A DNA stretch of 64,000 bases from JASGDN01 sp049841275 (lineage in GTDB: Bacteria; Chloroflexota; Chloroflexia; Thermomicrobiales; UBA6265): positions 76,609-140,608 of the forward strand of contig JASGDN010000055.1 in assembly GCA_049841275.1 (NCBI GenBank), given 5' to 3'. Under the pieces are notes generated by a model. It made no database searches. It saw nothing but the letters and a program-made list of their open reading frames with translations, and was not told the origin of the DNA. The position numbers were made by a program, and so were the translations under genes. The stretch's first letter is position 1, and each line of letters opens with the position of its first letter. Shown here piece after piece: positions 1-8,243 of the stretch.

Positions 1-1
1 C

Positions 2-199
2 GCCGGTTTTCTCCACGCACGGGGCATCGGCGGCGCCAGCAATCACCTGTGGGTGCCTTTCGAGGCAGTGACCGAGGTGTACCCGCAGGCGCGAACGGCC
101 TTCCTCTCGATCCGTGGCGATGAGACCGAGGCTTTCGGCTGGACCAATCCGCCGGCCAGTGTCAGCAGGACGGCTTCTCGCGGCGGGCACGGTCACTAG
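2..199 (+). CDS. PRC-barrel/DUF2171-like protein, C-terminal fragment
   Basis: A reading frame runs open from the left edge of the window to a TAG at 197-199 and gives about 65 residues. The stretch reads HLWVPFEAVTEVYP, then FLSIRGDETEAFGWTNPP. This resembles the end of small PRC-barrel or DUF2171-type proteins, in which a beta strand carrying a PVSAI-like motif is followed by a conserved GW.xPP ending. Only the C-terminus is present, so the start, length and role cannot be judged. A perfect 40-bp palindrome follows 24 bp after the stop and probably ends the transcript. The family assignment is by eye and tentative. Confidence 0.45.
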   Translation, partial: AGFLHARGIGGASNHLWVPFEAVTEVYPQARTAFLSIRGDETEAFGWTNPPASVSRTASRGGHGH

Positions 200-223
200 G
201 ATCCTATGGGGAGACGATCTCCC

Positions 224-263
224 GTCGGAACGCCCATCTCCACGTGGAGATGGGCGTTCCGAC
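224..263 (+). terminator. Perfect 40-bp palindrome, likely terminator
   Basis: Two 20-nt arms (GTCGGAACGCCCATCTCCAC and its exact complement) meet with no loop bases. It lies after the stop of the truncated first gene and about 100 bp before the amidohydrolase start. No T-run follows, so rho-independent termination is inferred from position and stem strength only. Confidence 0.5.
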
Positions 264-361
264 GGTTTCCAGGATGTCGGGTCTGTGGCATCCTGACCCG
301 GATGGTTCGCGAGGATGCACGCATGCTTGGGCCGGGACGCCCGGCGGAGGAACAGGACGAC

Positions 362-1624
362 ATGGCAACGCAATACGTGACGAACGGGACGCTCTTCGAC
401 GGGACCGGCGCCGACCTGGTGCCAGATGCCGCACTGGTCATCACCGATGGGAAGATCGAGGCGGTGGGGCCGCGCGTTGCGGTGCCGCAACCGGAAGGGG
501 CGGCGGTGGTCGATGCCCAGGGTGGCTACATCCTGCCCGGTATCATCGACGCGCACGTTCACCTGATGTTCGAGGCGGGCGACCCGATGACGGCGGTGAC
601 GACACCGTTCTCCTACAATTTCTACCAGGCTATGACCTACATGCGGCGCACCGTCGAGTGTGGGGTCACGACAGTCCGTGACGCCGCCGGGACCGATGCC
701 GGAACCAAGAAGGCCGTGGAGGACGGGCTCTTCCTCGGACCGCGCATGCAGATCAGTATCACGGCGCTCAGCACCACGGGCGGTCACGGCGACGGCTGGA
801 ATCTCTCCGGGATCGACCTGCCGTTGATGGTCGACTATCCGGGCATGCCGAATTGCATCGTCGATGGCGAGGAAGCTGTCCGGAAGAAGGTGCGCGAGGT
901 GCTGCGCGCCGGGGCGGAAGTCATCAAGGTCTGCTCCACTGGCGGCGTGATGAGCCCGACCGATCATCCGGAGTTCACCCAGTTCTCAATCGAGGAACTG
1001 AAGGTGATGGTGCAGGAGGCCCACTTCCGCAAGGGCATCCGGGTAATGTCGCATGCCCAAGGTGCAGAGGGTATCAAGAACGCGATCAAGGCGGGCATCC
1101 ATTCGATCGAGCATGGCATGTTCATCGATGACGAGGCCCTGGAGCTGATGCTGGAGCATGGCACGTTCCTCGTCCCGACACTGGTCGCGCCGGTTGGGGT
1201 GATCGAGCAGGCTGCGGAGACCGGCAGGATGCCGGAATACGCGCTTCGCAAGGCCCAGGAAACCATCGACGCGCACCGCGAGAGCATCGCCAAGGCGTAT
1301 CGGGCGGGGGTGAAGATCGCGATGGGCACCGACGCTGGCGTCGTGCCGCACGGGACGAACCTCCGCGAACTCGGGTTGATGGCGGACCTGGGGATGACGC
1401 CGATGGACGTGCTGGTGGCGTCCACGAAGGTCGCGGCAGAATGCCTTGGTTGGGAGGATCGCGTTGGCACGCTGGAGGCCGGCAAGTTCGGTGACGCGAT
1501 CATCACGCCGGTCAACCCGCTGGACCATATCCATGACTTGGCGAACACTGCCAACGTCGCGGTGGTCATCAAGGGGGGCGAGATCGTGAAGGACCTGCGC
1601 GAGGCCGTTCCCGCTGTCGCGTAG
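362..1624 (+). CDS. Metal-dependent amidohydrolase (imidazolonepropionase/prolidase-like)
   Basis: A 420-residue cytoplasmic hydrolase of the amidohydrolase superfamily, probably cleaving an amide, peptide or cyclic imide bond. The N-terminal beta-sandwich (TNGTLFDGTG, then ILPGIIDAHVHLMFE) leads into a TIM barrel. The metal ligands are visible in order: HVH, the carboxylatable Lys in EVIKVCSTGG, SHAQG, SIEHGMF and GTDAG. This order is typical of the Sgx9260-type prolidase and imidazolonepropionase-like groups. The frame is open upstream to 206, but the ATG at 362 sits behind GGAGGAA and begins with the family's usual start, so it is preferred. The substrate cannot be deduced. The gene stands alone and ends at a long hairpin. 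Confidence 0.85.
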   Translation: MATQYVTNGTLFDGTGADLVPDAALVITDGKIEAVGPRVAVPQPEGAAVVDAQGGYILPGIIDAHVHLMFEAGDPMTAVTTPFSYNFYQAMTYMRRTVECGVTTVRDAAGTDAGTKKAVEDGLFLGPRMQISITALSTTGGHGDGWNLSGIDLPLMVDYPGMPNCIVDGEEAVRKKVREVLRAGAEVIKVCSTGGVMSPTDHPEFTQFSIEELKVMVQEAHFRKGIRVMSHAQGAEGIKNAIKAGIHSIEHGMFIDDEALELMLEHGTFLVPTLVAPVGVIEQAAETGRMPEYALRKAQETIDAHRESIAKAYRAGVKIAMGTDAGVVPHGTNLRELGLMADLGMTPMDVLVASTKVAAECLGWEDRVGTLEAGKFGDAIITPVNPLDHIHDLANTANVAVVIKGGEIVKDLREAVPAVA

Positions 1625-1710
1625 GGCGGACAGGTGAGTGGGCGAGGCGCCGCTTGGGTGTCCAGCCGCCACATGACTGCTTTGCCAGAGGACTCGGGAG
1701 CGTGAGAGCG

Positions 1711-1750
1711 ACACCGCCGGACGCGCAGGATAACGCGCGTCCGGCGGTGT
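1711..1750. terminator. 16-bp stem hairpin between convergent genes
   Basis: Perfect arms at 1711-1726 and 1735-1750 with an 8-nt loop. It lies between the amidohydrolase (plus, ends 1624) and the Fe-S protein (minus, ends 1772), so it is likely a bidirectional terminator. No clear T tract. Confidence 0.6.
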
Positions 1751-1771
1751 CTTCGTGAGGCGAAGGGGGCG

Positions 1772-2812
1772 TCAGTCCGCGACGGATGCTTCCGGGTCGC
1801 GGTCGAGGATACCGCCTGCCGGGGAGACCGACTTCACCTCGCACCGGAATTGCTGCGCGTCGTGCATCTCCTCGCTCGATGAGCTCCCCATCGTGGAGAT
1901 CGTTCCATTCGGGATGACGTCGATGGTGATGCTGCCCATTTCACCGCCCGGATGGCAGTAGGCAAGGGTGATCGTTCCTTCGATGGCGTTTGCATCTTCG
2001 GGCGCCCCGGTGGCTTGTACGGTGCACTCGGTCCACGCCCATCCGCCCCGGCGGAACGCCTCACCCTCCGCGACCTGTTCGAGGGTGTGTGGCAGCATGG
2101 CCCACCCGCGATAGGCCTTGCGCATTTCTGAGGTCGGCTGGTCGTGGTTGATCAGTCCGCTCAGGTGCGCTCCCTTCAGCCGGCCCCAGTAGCGGCCGGA
2201 TGGCATCTCCAGCACTGTTGCCGCGAAGCGGTGACCGCCGAAGTGCGTGCAGCGCCAGAGACGGGTGTTCGTCCCGGATTCGGCGGCAATGGCCTTCAAT
2301 GCGCGATATACCGGGTAGCCGAACTTCGCACAGCAGGCATCGATTGCCCCGTGCGTGCAGACGAGGAAGTCCCGCTGATCGTCCGCCCGTTCGATCCGGA
2401 AGGGGGTCAGGGCTGAATCCGTCTCGTCATCCACGAAGCGGGCGAGCAGGTCCACCAGGCGGTCGTAGGGGAACAGGAACTCGCGGGCAGCATATCCTGA
2501 CGATGGCGCTGGAGCCTGGTCGAAGACGAGGACGCGCGTGTGCCCCTGAACGGAGACATCGGGGTCCGGGGCCATGCCGAGGATGCCCCAATAGATGCCT
2601 TTCGCGTAGAGCCCATAGACGAAGTCCTTCAGCCCTGGCGGCACGTTGGTGCCGGAGAGCACCTCGTAGGGCCAGGGGAGAGGCAGTTCGCACGCGATAT
2701 ACCGCGATGTGGACCAGGCCGAACCAATGGTATCCTCGCCGCTGGCTTCCGAAACCAGCGAACAAAGCTGGACTTTGGGGCGAGCGTCAGGGGCAGTCGA
2801 AGATGCACTCAC
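1772..2812 (-). CDS. Sucrase/ferredoxin-like (Apd1-type) thioredoxin-fold Fe-S protein
   Basis: A 346-residue protein matching the Suc_Fer-like family, related to yeast Apd1. The family has a thioredoxin-like fold that binds a [2Fe-2S] cluster through two Cys and two His. The diagnostic pieces are visible: CTHGAIDACCAKFG in the middle, then CTHFGGHRFAATVL with the HxGGH signature. The C-terminal about 90 residues (from GWAWTECTVQA) are an extra beta-rich extension ending in an acidic tail. Translation starts at GTG 2812 behind GGAG. The gene is monocistronic, convergent with the amidohydrolase and divergent from the P-loop protein, with a 27-bp inverted repeat just upstream. The physiological role is unknown; redox or stress tolerance is inferred from Apd1. 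Confidence 0.8.
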   Translation of the reverse strand: MSASSTAPDARPKVQLCSLVSEASGEDTIGSAWSTSRYIACELPLPWPYEVLSGTNVPPGLKDFVYGLYAKGIYWGILGMAPDPDVSVQGHTRVLVFDQAPAPSSGYAAREFLFPYDRLVDLLARFVDDETDSALTPFRIERADDQRDFLVCTHGAIDACCAKFGYPVYRALKAIAAESGTNTRLWRCTHFGGHRFAATVLEMPSGRYWGRLKGAHLSGLINHDQPTSEMRKAYRGWAMLPHTLEQVAEGEAFRRGGWAWTECTVQATGAPEDANAIEGTITLAYCHPGGEMGSITIDVIPNGTISTMGSSSSEEMHDAQQFRCEVKSVSPAGGILDRDPEASVAD

Positions 2813-2830
2813 AGGGATGCTCCGGCAACC

Positions 2831-2857
2831 GGAATCGACGGGACTCCCGTCGATTCC
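2831..2857. promoter_or_regulatory. 27-bp inverted repeat in divergent spacer
   Basis: Arms GGAATCGACGGGA and its exact complement flank a single C. The site is 18 bp upstream of the minus-strand GTG at 2812 and about 65 bp upstream of the plus-strand ATG at 2924. In this divergent setting an operator or a 5-prime UTR hairpin is more likely than a terminator; no evidence decides which. Confidence 0.4.
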
Positions 2858-2923
2858 TGAGCAAGAAAGTCGGATACCATCCTACACGATGATCGCCGCG
2901 CATGCGGACGAAACGGAGATGAG

Positions 2924-3481
2924 ATGCCAGAGACCGGCGGAATACAGTTCGCCCCACTTGTGATCGTGATCACCGGGCCGGTAGGCGCTGGCAAGTCGAC
3001 GACGGCGGACGCATTGTCCGATCTGCTCGGGCGACGGAATGTGCCGCACGCAGTCGTGGACATGGATTACTTGCGATGGGCCTGGCCCGCCCCGGCAGAT
3101 GACCGTTTCAACAGCCGGCTAGGGTTTCGCAATTTGGCGGCCGTCGCTCGGACCTACCGGGAAGCGGGTGCGCAGGTACTGGTCCTGGCCGATGTGGTGG
3201 AGACGCCGGACGACCGCGCTCGCTACGAGCAGGCGATTCCCGGCGCACGGGTGACGATCGTTCGCCTGCGCGTGCCGTTGGACCTGGTGTCGGCGCGTCT
3301 GCATGGACGGGAGTCGGGCGAGCATCTGGCCTGGAGTCTGACGCGTGCTCCGGAGCTGGAGGGCATCATGGATGCCGCCGGAATCGGCACTGCACCAGGC
3401 GACCTGATCGTGGACGTGGGAACGCAGACGCCCGAGGATGTGGCCGGAGAGATTGCCGCCAGGCTTGGATTGACGGGTTGA
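2924..3481 (+). CDS. P-loop NTPase, nucleoside/adenylylsulfate kinase-like
   Basis: A 185-residue AAA/kinase-type protein. The Walker A motif is GPVGAGKST at about residues 18-26, followed by VVDMDYLRW, where small kinases keep their substrate-binding Asp. A LADVVETPDDR segment and an RLRVPLDLVSARLHGRESG lid-like segment follow. The overall shape resembles APS kinase, gluconokinase or cytidylate kinase-like proteins, but no signature fixes the substrate. The ATG at 2924 is preceded by ACGGAG. It is transcribed divergently from the Fe-S protein and ends convergently with the GH13 gene, separated by a 31-bp stem hairpin. Confidence 0.65.
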   Translation: MPETGGIQFAPLVIVITGPVGAGKSTTADALSDLLGRRNVPHAVVDMDYLRWAWPAPADDRFNSRLGFRNLAAVARTYREAGAQVLVLADVVETPDDRARYEQAIPGARVTIVRLRVPLDLVSARLHGRESGEHLAWSLTRAPELEGIMDAAGIGTAPGDLIVDVGTQTPEDVAGEIAARLGLTG

Positions 3482-3564
3482 GCGCGCCATTGGGCGACGC
3501 CAGGGTGCCGCGCCCAGTCTTCGGTCGTCCGGATACTGCCACTGGCCGGCCTCTACCGGTTCAT

Positions 3565-3639
3565 GAAGGCAACCCGGAGGCAAGGAACGACCTCCTTCAC
3601 AGCATTCGGGAGGTCGTTCCTTGCCTCCGGGTTGCCTTC
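3565..3639. terminator. 31-bp stem hairpin between convergent genes
   Basis: Perfect arms at 3565-3595 and 3609-3639 with a 13-nt loop, between the P-loop gene (ends 3481) and the GH13 gene (ends 3666). This is the longest perfect stem in the window and probably terminates from both sides. Confidence 0.65.
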
Positions 3640-3665
3640 CTTGGGAAGGCCCCGATGCGCCTGTC

Positions 3666-5396
3666 TTACCTCAAGGCCGCTTGCCGAAGGACGAGCAGTT
3701 CCCACGGACGTAGCACGATCGATTTGCCCGGCGCCCGATCCGCATAGTTCCCGATCACGCGCTCCGCATCGGCCCACGTCGCATCGACGGCGGGCGTCTG
3801 TTCCTCCCGCGAAAAATTTCCGAGAACCAGCCAGGTCTCCCCATCCAGCGCACGTGTGAAGGCGTAGACGTGCGGATCGTGCGGGATCAGCATCGTGAAA
3901 TCGCCGTGGGCGACGATCGGGTGACCGTGCCGAAGCGCGATGATTTCGCGGTAGAACGAGAAGACGGAATCCGGGTCGTCTACCTGAGCGGCCGCGTTGA
4001 TCTCCGTATGGTTCGGATTTACGCGCAACCACGGGTTGCCCGTCGTGAACCCGCCCTGTTCGCTCGCGTCCCATTGCATCGGGGTGCGGGCGTTGTCGCG
4101 GTTGCGCGGGGCCATCCGGGCGAAGACCTCTTCCGGGGCCTCACCCTCGACTGCCGTGGCGAGCCGATAATAGTTCTTCGCCTCGATGTCGTTCATCTCG
4201 TCGATGGAGGCGAACGCCATGTTGGTCATTCCCAGTTCCTCGCCCTGATAGACGTAGGGCGTACCCCGGTGGAGATGCAGGAGGGCGCCGAGCATCTTGG
4301 CGGACCGTTCGCGATATTCGGGGGAGTCGTCGCCGAAGCGGGAGACGATGCGCGGCTGGTCGTGATTGTTCCAGTAGAGGCTGTTCCAGCCGTGTTCGGC
4401 CAGACCGGCCTGCCATTTGCCGAGGTTCTCCTTCAGCGCCAGCAGGTCGAGGGGAATCGGGTGCCACTTGCTGCCACCGCCATTGTCCAGCCCGACGTGT
4501 TCGAACTGGAAGACCATGTCCACTTCCTCGCGTGCTGCGTCCGTATAGAGGATGGCGTCCTCCAGCGTCGCGCCTGGCGTCTCACCGACGGTGAGGAAGG
4601 GGCGTTCTCGTCCAGCGAAGACGGCTTCGTACATCTCGTGCAGGAACTCGTGGACGCGCGGTCCGTTCATGACGAACGGCATGCCGTTGCCATACTGGCT
4701 GTCCGGGAACGGTTCGCCGTCGGGGAGCGCGGCGACCTTCGAGATGAGGTTGATGACATCCATCCGAAAGCCATCCACACCACGGTCGAGCCACCAGGTC
4801 ATCATGGCGTAGATGGCCTGGCGGACGTCCGGATTCTCCCAGTTGAGGTCGGGCTGCTTCACGGAGAAGAGGTGGAGATAGTACTCGTCTGTGAGGGGAT
4901 CGAGCTGCCAGGCGGGTGTCGAGAAGAACCCCGTCCAGTTCGTCGGTTCGGCGCCGGGTTCACCGGGAGTGAAGCCTTCCCGCGCCGGCCGCCACCAGTA
5001 CCAGTCGCGCTTCGGGTTGTCGGTGCTCGACCGCGATTCGACGAACCAGGGATGCTCGTCCGAGGAGTGGTTCACGACAAGGTCCATCACGAGCTTGATG
5101 CCGCGGTCGTGGAGTCCGGCGATCAGCTCGTCGAGATCGGCGAGCGTGCCGAACATCGGGTCGACATCCTGATAGTCCGCGATGTCGTAGCCGTTGTCGT
5201 CCTGGGGGGAGCGGTAGATGGGAGAGAGCCAGACGACATCGACGCCGAGGTGCTGGAGGTAGTCCAGCTTGCCGATGATGCCGCGCAGGTCACCCATGCC
5301 GTCGCCGTTGCTGTCGGCGAAGCTGCGAGGATAGACCTGGTAGACGACGGCGGACTTCCACCAGTCGCGGGACGGGGACGTGGCTGGCATGTGCAT
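3666..5396 (-). CDS. GH13 alpha-glucosidase (oligo-1,6-glucosidase-like)
   Basis: A 576-residue cytoplasmic glycoside hydrolase of family 13, closest to subfamily 31. It opens with WWKSAVVYQVYPRSFAD and GDMGDLRGI-type sequence, and contains QPDLNWENP, characteristic of oligo-1,6-glucosidases. Catalytic residues are visible: nucleophile Asp in GFRMDVINLIS, acid/base Glu in LTVGETPGAT, and the transition-state Asp in NNHDQPR. The Val after the nucleophile is the residue that favours alpha-1,6 over alpha-1,4 bonds in characterised members, so isomaltose-type substrates are likely. The C-terminal beta domain is complete. RBS AGGAG precedes the ATG; a second ATG two codons later is possible. No transporter or regulator is adjacent. 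Confidence 0.88.
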   Translation of the reverse strand: MHMPATSPSRDWWKSAVVYQVYPRSFADSNGDGMGDLRGIIGKLDYLQHLGVDVVWLSPIYRSPQDDNGYDIADYQDVDPMFGTLADLDELIAGLHDRGIKLVMDLVVNHSSDEHPWFVESRSSTDNPKRDWYWWRPAREGFTPGEPGAEPTNWTGFFSTPAWQLDPLTDEYYLHLFSVKQPDLNWENPDVRQAIYAMMTWWLDRGVDGFRMDVINLISKVAALPDGEPFPDSQYGNGMPFVMNGPRVHEFLHEMYEAVFAGRERPFLTVGETPGATLEDAILYTDAAREEVDMVFQFEHVGLDNGGGSKWHPIPLDLLALKENLGKWQAGLAEHGWNSLYWNNHDQPRIVSRFGDDSPEYRERSAKMLGALLHLHRGTPYVYQGEELGMTNMAFASIDEMNDIEAKNYYRLATAVEGEAPEEVFARMAPRNRDNARTPMQWDASEQGGFTTGNPWLRVNPNHTEINAAAQVDDPDSVFSFYREIIALRHGHPIVAHGDFTMLIPHDPHVYAFTRALDGETWLVLGNFSREEQTPAVDATWADAERVIGNYADRAPGKSIVLRPWELLVLRQAALR

Positions 5397-5596
5397 GGGC
5401 TCCTGGTTGATGGTCGCTGGGCCGGCGATGGTGCCAGCGGTTTCGGTCGTCGCTGCATGGATCTGGATCGTTCTCTGCGAAGGATACGTGCATGGTCAGC
5501 GACAATGCCGGATACCGGACGCGCGATGTCCGGATGGTGGCCGATCATGAAGGCGCCAGAACACCGATCGGTCGCGGGACGGGAGAGGGGTTCCAG

Positions 5597-6268
5597 ATGT
5601 CCGAGATGCTGAACGTGATGGTGGAGGTCGGTCCGAAGGGCAAACGCACCGTTGCCTACGCGCGGGACTGGCCGGGATGGGAGCGTGGTGACAAGACCGA
5701 GGCGGATGCGATCGAACGGCTGCTCTCGTATCGGCCACGCTATGCCGAGGTGGCGCAATTGGCGGGCCTTGGCGATGCATTCGTCGCAAGCACGGACATC
5801 GAGATCGTCGATCGGTATCCCGGAACGGGCTCGACCGATTTCTGGGGCATCTCGTTCGCGTTCCCGGACTACGATCATCAGGGGATGTCGCCGGCTGGCC
5901 TGGAGCGCGAGCTTTCCTTGATGCAGGCGGCGTGGGCGTTCTTCGATGGGGTGCGGGCGCGGGTATCACCCGAGATGCAAAAGGGGCCGCGTGGAGGCGG
6001 GCGTGACCGCGACGAGATCGTCCGGCATGTCTTCGGAACCGAACGCGACTGGGCATCGAAGATCGGGGTGGAGACACCGCCGGGCGTCATGCTTACGCCA
6101 GAAGGCCTGGCGACACATCGGGCGGCGTATTGCGAGGCGATCCGTGCGTATCATGCCGAGGGGAAGATGGCGCGAAAATGGCCGCTGCGTTACCTGATCC
6201 GGCATACGGCCTATCACACCCTCGATCATGCGTGGGAGATGGAGGACAAGAACCTTTCCAGGTCCTGA
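5597..6268 (+). CDS. DinB-like four-helix-bundle protein
   Basis: A 223-residue protein of unknown function. The first half (LNVMVEVGPKGKRTVAYARDWPGW) is a short HicB-like or uncharacterised alpha/beta part. The second half has DEIVRHVFGTERDWA and LIRHTAYHTLDHAWEMED, where spaced histidines match the metal-binding pattern of DinB/mycothiol-dependent proteins. The frame is open to 5492, but the ATG at 5597 follows GGAGAGGGG at good spacing and is preferred. The gene is divergent from the GH13 gene. No catalytic role can be assigned; a thiol-dependent or metal-binding function is only a family-level inference. Confidence 0.6.
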   Translation: MSEMLNVMVEVGPKGKRTVAYARDWPGWERGDKTEADAIERLLSYRPRYAEVAQLAGLGDAFVASTDIEIVDRYPGTGSTDFWGISFAFPDYDHQGMSPAGLERELSLMQAAWAFFDGVRARVSPEMQKGPRGGGRDRDEIVRHVFGTERDWASKIGVETPPGVMLTPEGLATHRAAYCEAIRAYHAEGKMARKWPLRYLIRHTAYHTLDHAWEMEDKNLSRS

Positions 6269-6311
6269 CCGTCACCGCACGGTGATGGCCGGATTTCAGG
6301 AGTATGGCTTG

Positions 6312-6545
6312 ATGTCGGTGAACGTGGATGGGCGCGATTGGTACGTCTTTGAAACGATCGCCGCCGACGGAACCTGGTCGGTGGGGATCTTGCGAGGGAT
6401 GGCGAGCCTGTTGGTGCTTGTGGTTGCCGAAGGGCTTACGGAAGCTCAGGCCAGGGCATGCGCAACGACACACGCATGGCGGATGCGCCGGGATGAGCGC
6501 ACATCCGGCCCGGAGCAGCCGGGCCATGAAACGCGTATGTTCTAG
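6312..6545 (+). CDS. Small hypothetical protein
   Basis: A possible 77-residue protein beginning MSVNVDGRDWYVFETIAADGTWS. The N-terminal half looks like a compact beta hairpin. It is followed by a hydrophobic stretch (MASLLVLVVAEGLTEAQARA), then an Arg-rich tail. The ATG at 6312 has CAGGAG 9 nt upstream and lies 43 nt after the DinB-like gene, suggesting co-transcription. No family is recognised. It could be a real small gene or an extended 3-prime region; the recognisable beta-rich start and RBS tip it towards real. Confidence 0.45.
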   Translation: MSVNVDGRDWYVFETIAADGTWSVGILRGMASLLVLVVAEGLTEAQARACATTHAWRMRRDERTSGPEQPGHETRMF

Positions 6546-6685
6546 AGGGATGCTTTCGGGCAGATCTCGATCGCTCGGCAGGCGCTATGGGCATGGTGAA
6601 AGCACTTGCCAAAACGGGCGGAGGTTCACGCGCCAAAGGTGCAAAAACGCCGAAACCCCCGAGAAATTGGGGGGTTCGTTCGTTC

Positions 6686-6769
6686 TGGTGCCGAAGGGGA
6701 GATTCGAACTCCCACGGGTTCCCCCGGCGCATTTTGAGTGCGCTGCGTCTGCCGTTCCGCCACTCCGGC
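6686..6769 (-). tRNA. tRNA-Leu (anticodon CAA)
   Basis: The minus strand folds as a class II tRNA of 84 nt including an encoded CCA. The acceptor arm pairs GCCGGAG with CTTCGGC (one G-U). The anticodon loop is CTCAAAA, giving anticodon CAA for codon TTG. A long variable arm follows (CCGGGGGAACCCG), and the T loop is TTCGAAT. Leu is expected from the long variable arm and anticodon together. It stands alone, between a plus-strand small gene and the minus-strand membrane protein gene. Confidence 0.93.
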
Positions 6770-6823
6770 GCTGCCGATAGTGTAGCGCATTCTCGCCATT
6801 GATCGCCCAGGGCTGGAGCCGTC

Positions 6824-7198
6824 TCATGCGTGCGGACCGCGCCGGTCGATGATGAGGATGCCGATGCCGCAGACGATTGCCTGCAGGATGGCGGGGGCGG
6901 CGATGATGAGCCAGAAGCCGGTCAACTCGCCGAATGACTCATCGCCCGAATATTCCGCGATGACGGTCACGACGCATGCCCCTGCCAGCACCGCCGCGAG
7001 CAGGCCGAGACGGAACCGGAAGACACCGAGAACCGCCGATGCGGCCATGAGCAGGGGATAGCCGAGGGCCGCCGCCAACACGAATCCGGTAGGCGATGGG
7101 GTGGAAATGAGCGGCCCAAGCACCATGAAGAAGAAGGCGACGAACGCCCCGAGTCCGCCGACGATTGCCACCAGAGCCTGCATGCCTGTCTTGCCCAT
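6824..7198 (-). CDS. Small four-helix membrane protein
   Basis: A 124-residue integral membrane protein. Four hydrophobic segments are visible: ALVAIVGGLGAFVAFFFMVLG, the segment after PTGFVLAAALGYPLLMAASAV, GLLAAVLAGACVVTVIAE, and FWLIIAAPAILQAIVCGIGILI. It ends in a short basic RRGPHA tail. AAGGAG lies 7 nt before the ATG at 7198, which makes the longer upstream frame unlikely. No domain is recognised. It is downstream of nothing obvious and upstream of the tRNA-Leu on the same strand. Confidence 0.7.
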   Translation of the reverse strand: MGKTGMQALVAIVGGLGAFVAFFFMVLGPLISTPSPTGFVLAAALGYPLLMAASAVLGVFRFRLGLLAAVLAGACVVTVIAEYSGDESFGELTGFWLIIAAPAILQAIVCGIGILIIDRRGPHA

Positions 7199-7303
7199 CG
7201 TCAGCTCCTTCGAGTGCCATCTCCTCTCGCGGTGGGTGATTCCTCCTACCCGAGACGGCCCATCGTGGAGACGACCTGTGCGCAGGCATGGTTCCACCGA
7301 ATG

Positions 7304-7361
7304 TCCCGGGTACCAATCATCGTATTGGGCGCTTGCCTGACGCGATGATTGGTACCCGGGA
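7304..7361. promoter_or_regulatory. 19-bp inverted repeat in divergent spacer
   Basis: Arms at 7304-7322 (TCCCGGGTACCAATCATCG) and 7343-7361 are exact complements with a 20-nt loop. The spacer 7199-7511 separates the divergent membrane-protein and rimI genes, so no transcript needs to end here. An operator pair or a leader structure is possible. Confidence 0.4.
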
Positions 7362-7511
7362 TCGCACGGGGCTCACCAGCGTGCACGCCTCGTGTGCGGG
7401 CCACCGGACGCACGCCCCGTAGCTTTACAGCATGCGGCACAATAGGCACAGACAGGTTGCGCGACGGGCGGTGACGCGCGGCGCGTTTTCCCCGGCACGC
7501 AAGAAGGAACC

Positions 7512-8243
7512 ATGTACGTCATCGAACCCATGACCCAGGAGGATGTGGAGGAGGTCGGCGAAGTCGAGCGCGTCTGCTTCACCAATCCCTGGCCGCTCTC
7601 CGCCTACCGTCGCGAACTCCGCAACGTCTCCCAGAACCACTACATCGTGCTGCGTGACGACCCGGAGGCGGATCGCGAATCGCTGGATGCGCGACCGGTG
7701 CCCGCACTCGATCCAACCGCGCCGGCGGACGAGGCGCCGCTGCCATTGCGCAGCCAGCCACGCCGGTTGCGGAAGCCGGTCTTCTGGCCACTCGCACGCC
7801 TGCGCGATCCGGAGACGCCGCCACCGATCATTGGGTTCGCGGGGATGTGGCAGCTCTTCGACGAGGCGCATGTCACCACCATCGGCGTACATCCCGATTA
7901 TCGCGGGAAGGGCTTGGGAGAATTGCTCTTCGTCGCCTTGATCGACGAGGCGATTCGCCGTAACGTCGCCTGGCTCACGCTGGAGGTTCGTGTCTCGAAT
8001 GCCCCGGCGCAGCATCTCTACCAGAAGTACGGGTTCACGGTGCAGGGGAGGCGTCCGCGTTACTACAGCGACAATAACGAGGACGCCTACATCATGTGGT
8101 CCGAGTCGCTGAAGGACCCTGCCTATCGCGACCGGCTGGCGCGGCTGCGGCGCGACCTGATTGCGCGGCTCAGCGGTGCGGAACCGTCCGTCACGGCCCG
8201 GACGCGGCTGGACGAAGCATCCCACGAGGCTTCTGGCGCATGA
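7512..8243 (+). CDS. rimI: Ribosomal-protein-alanine N-acetyltransferase RimI, with insertion
   Basis: A GNAT acetyltransferase of 243 residues, expected to acetylate the N-terminal Ala of ribosomal protein S18. The start EPMTQEDVEEVGEVERVCFTNPW is typical of RimI. The acetyl-CoA loop is visible as TIGVHPDYRGKGLGELL, followed by LTLEVRVSNAPAQHLYQKYGF. Between residues about 50 and 108 is a Pro/Arg-rich insertion absent from the usual 150-residue enzymes, and about 40 residues are added at the C-terminus. The TGA overlaps the ATG of tsaD (ATGA), so the two are translationally coupled. This is the classic rimI-tsaD pairing. Confidence 0.88.
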   Translation: MYVIEPMTQEDVEEVGEVERVCFTNPWPLSAYRRELRNVSQNHYIVLRDDPEADRESLDARPVPALDPTAPADEAPLPLRSQPRRLRKPVFWPLARLRDPETPPPIIGFAGMWQLFDEAHVTTIGVHPDYRGKGLGELLFVALIDEAIRRNVAWLTLEVRVSNAPAQHLYQKYGFTVQGRRPRYYSDNNEDAYIMWSESLKDPAYRDRLARLRRDLIARLSGAEPSVTARTRLDEASHEASGA

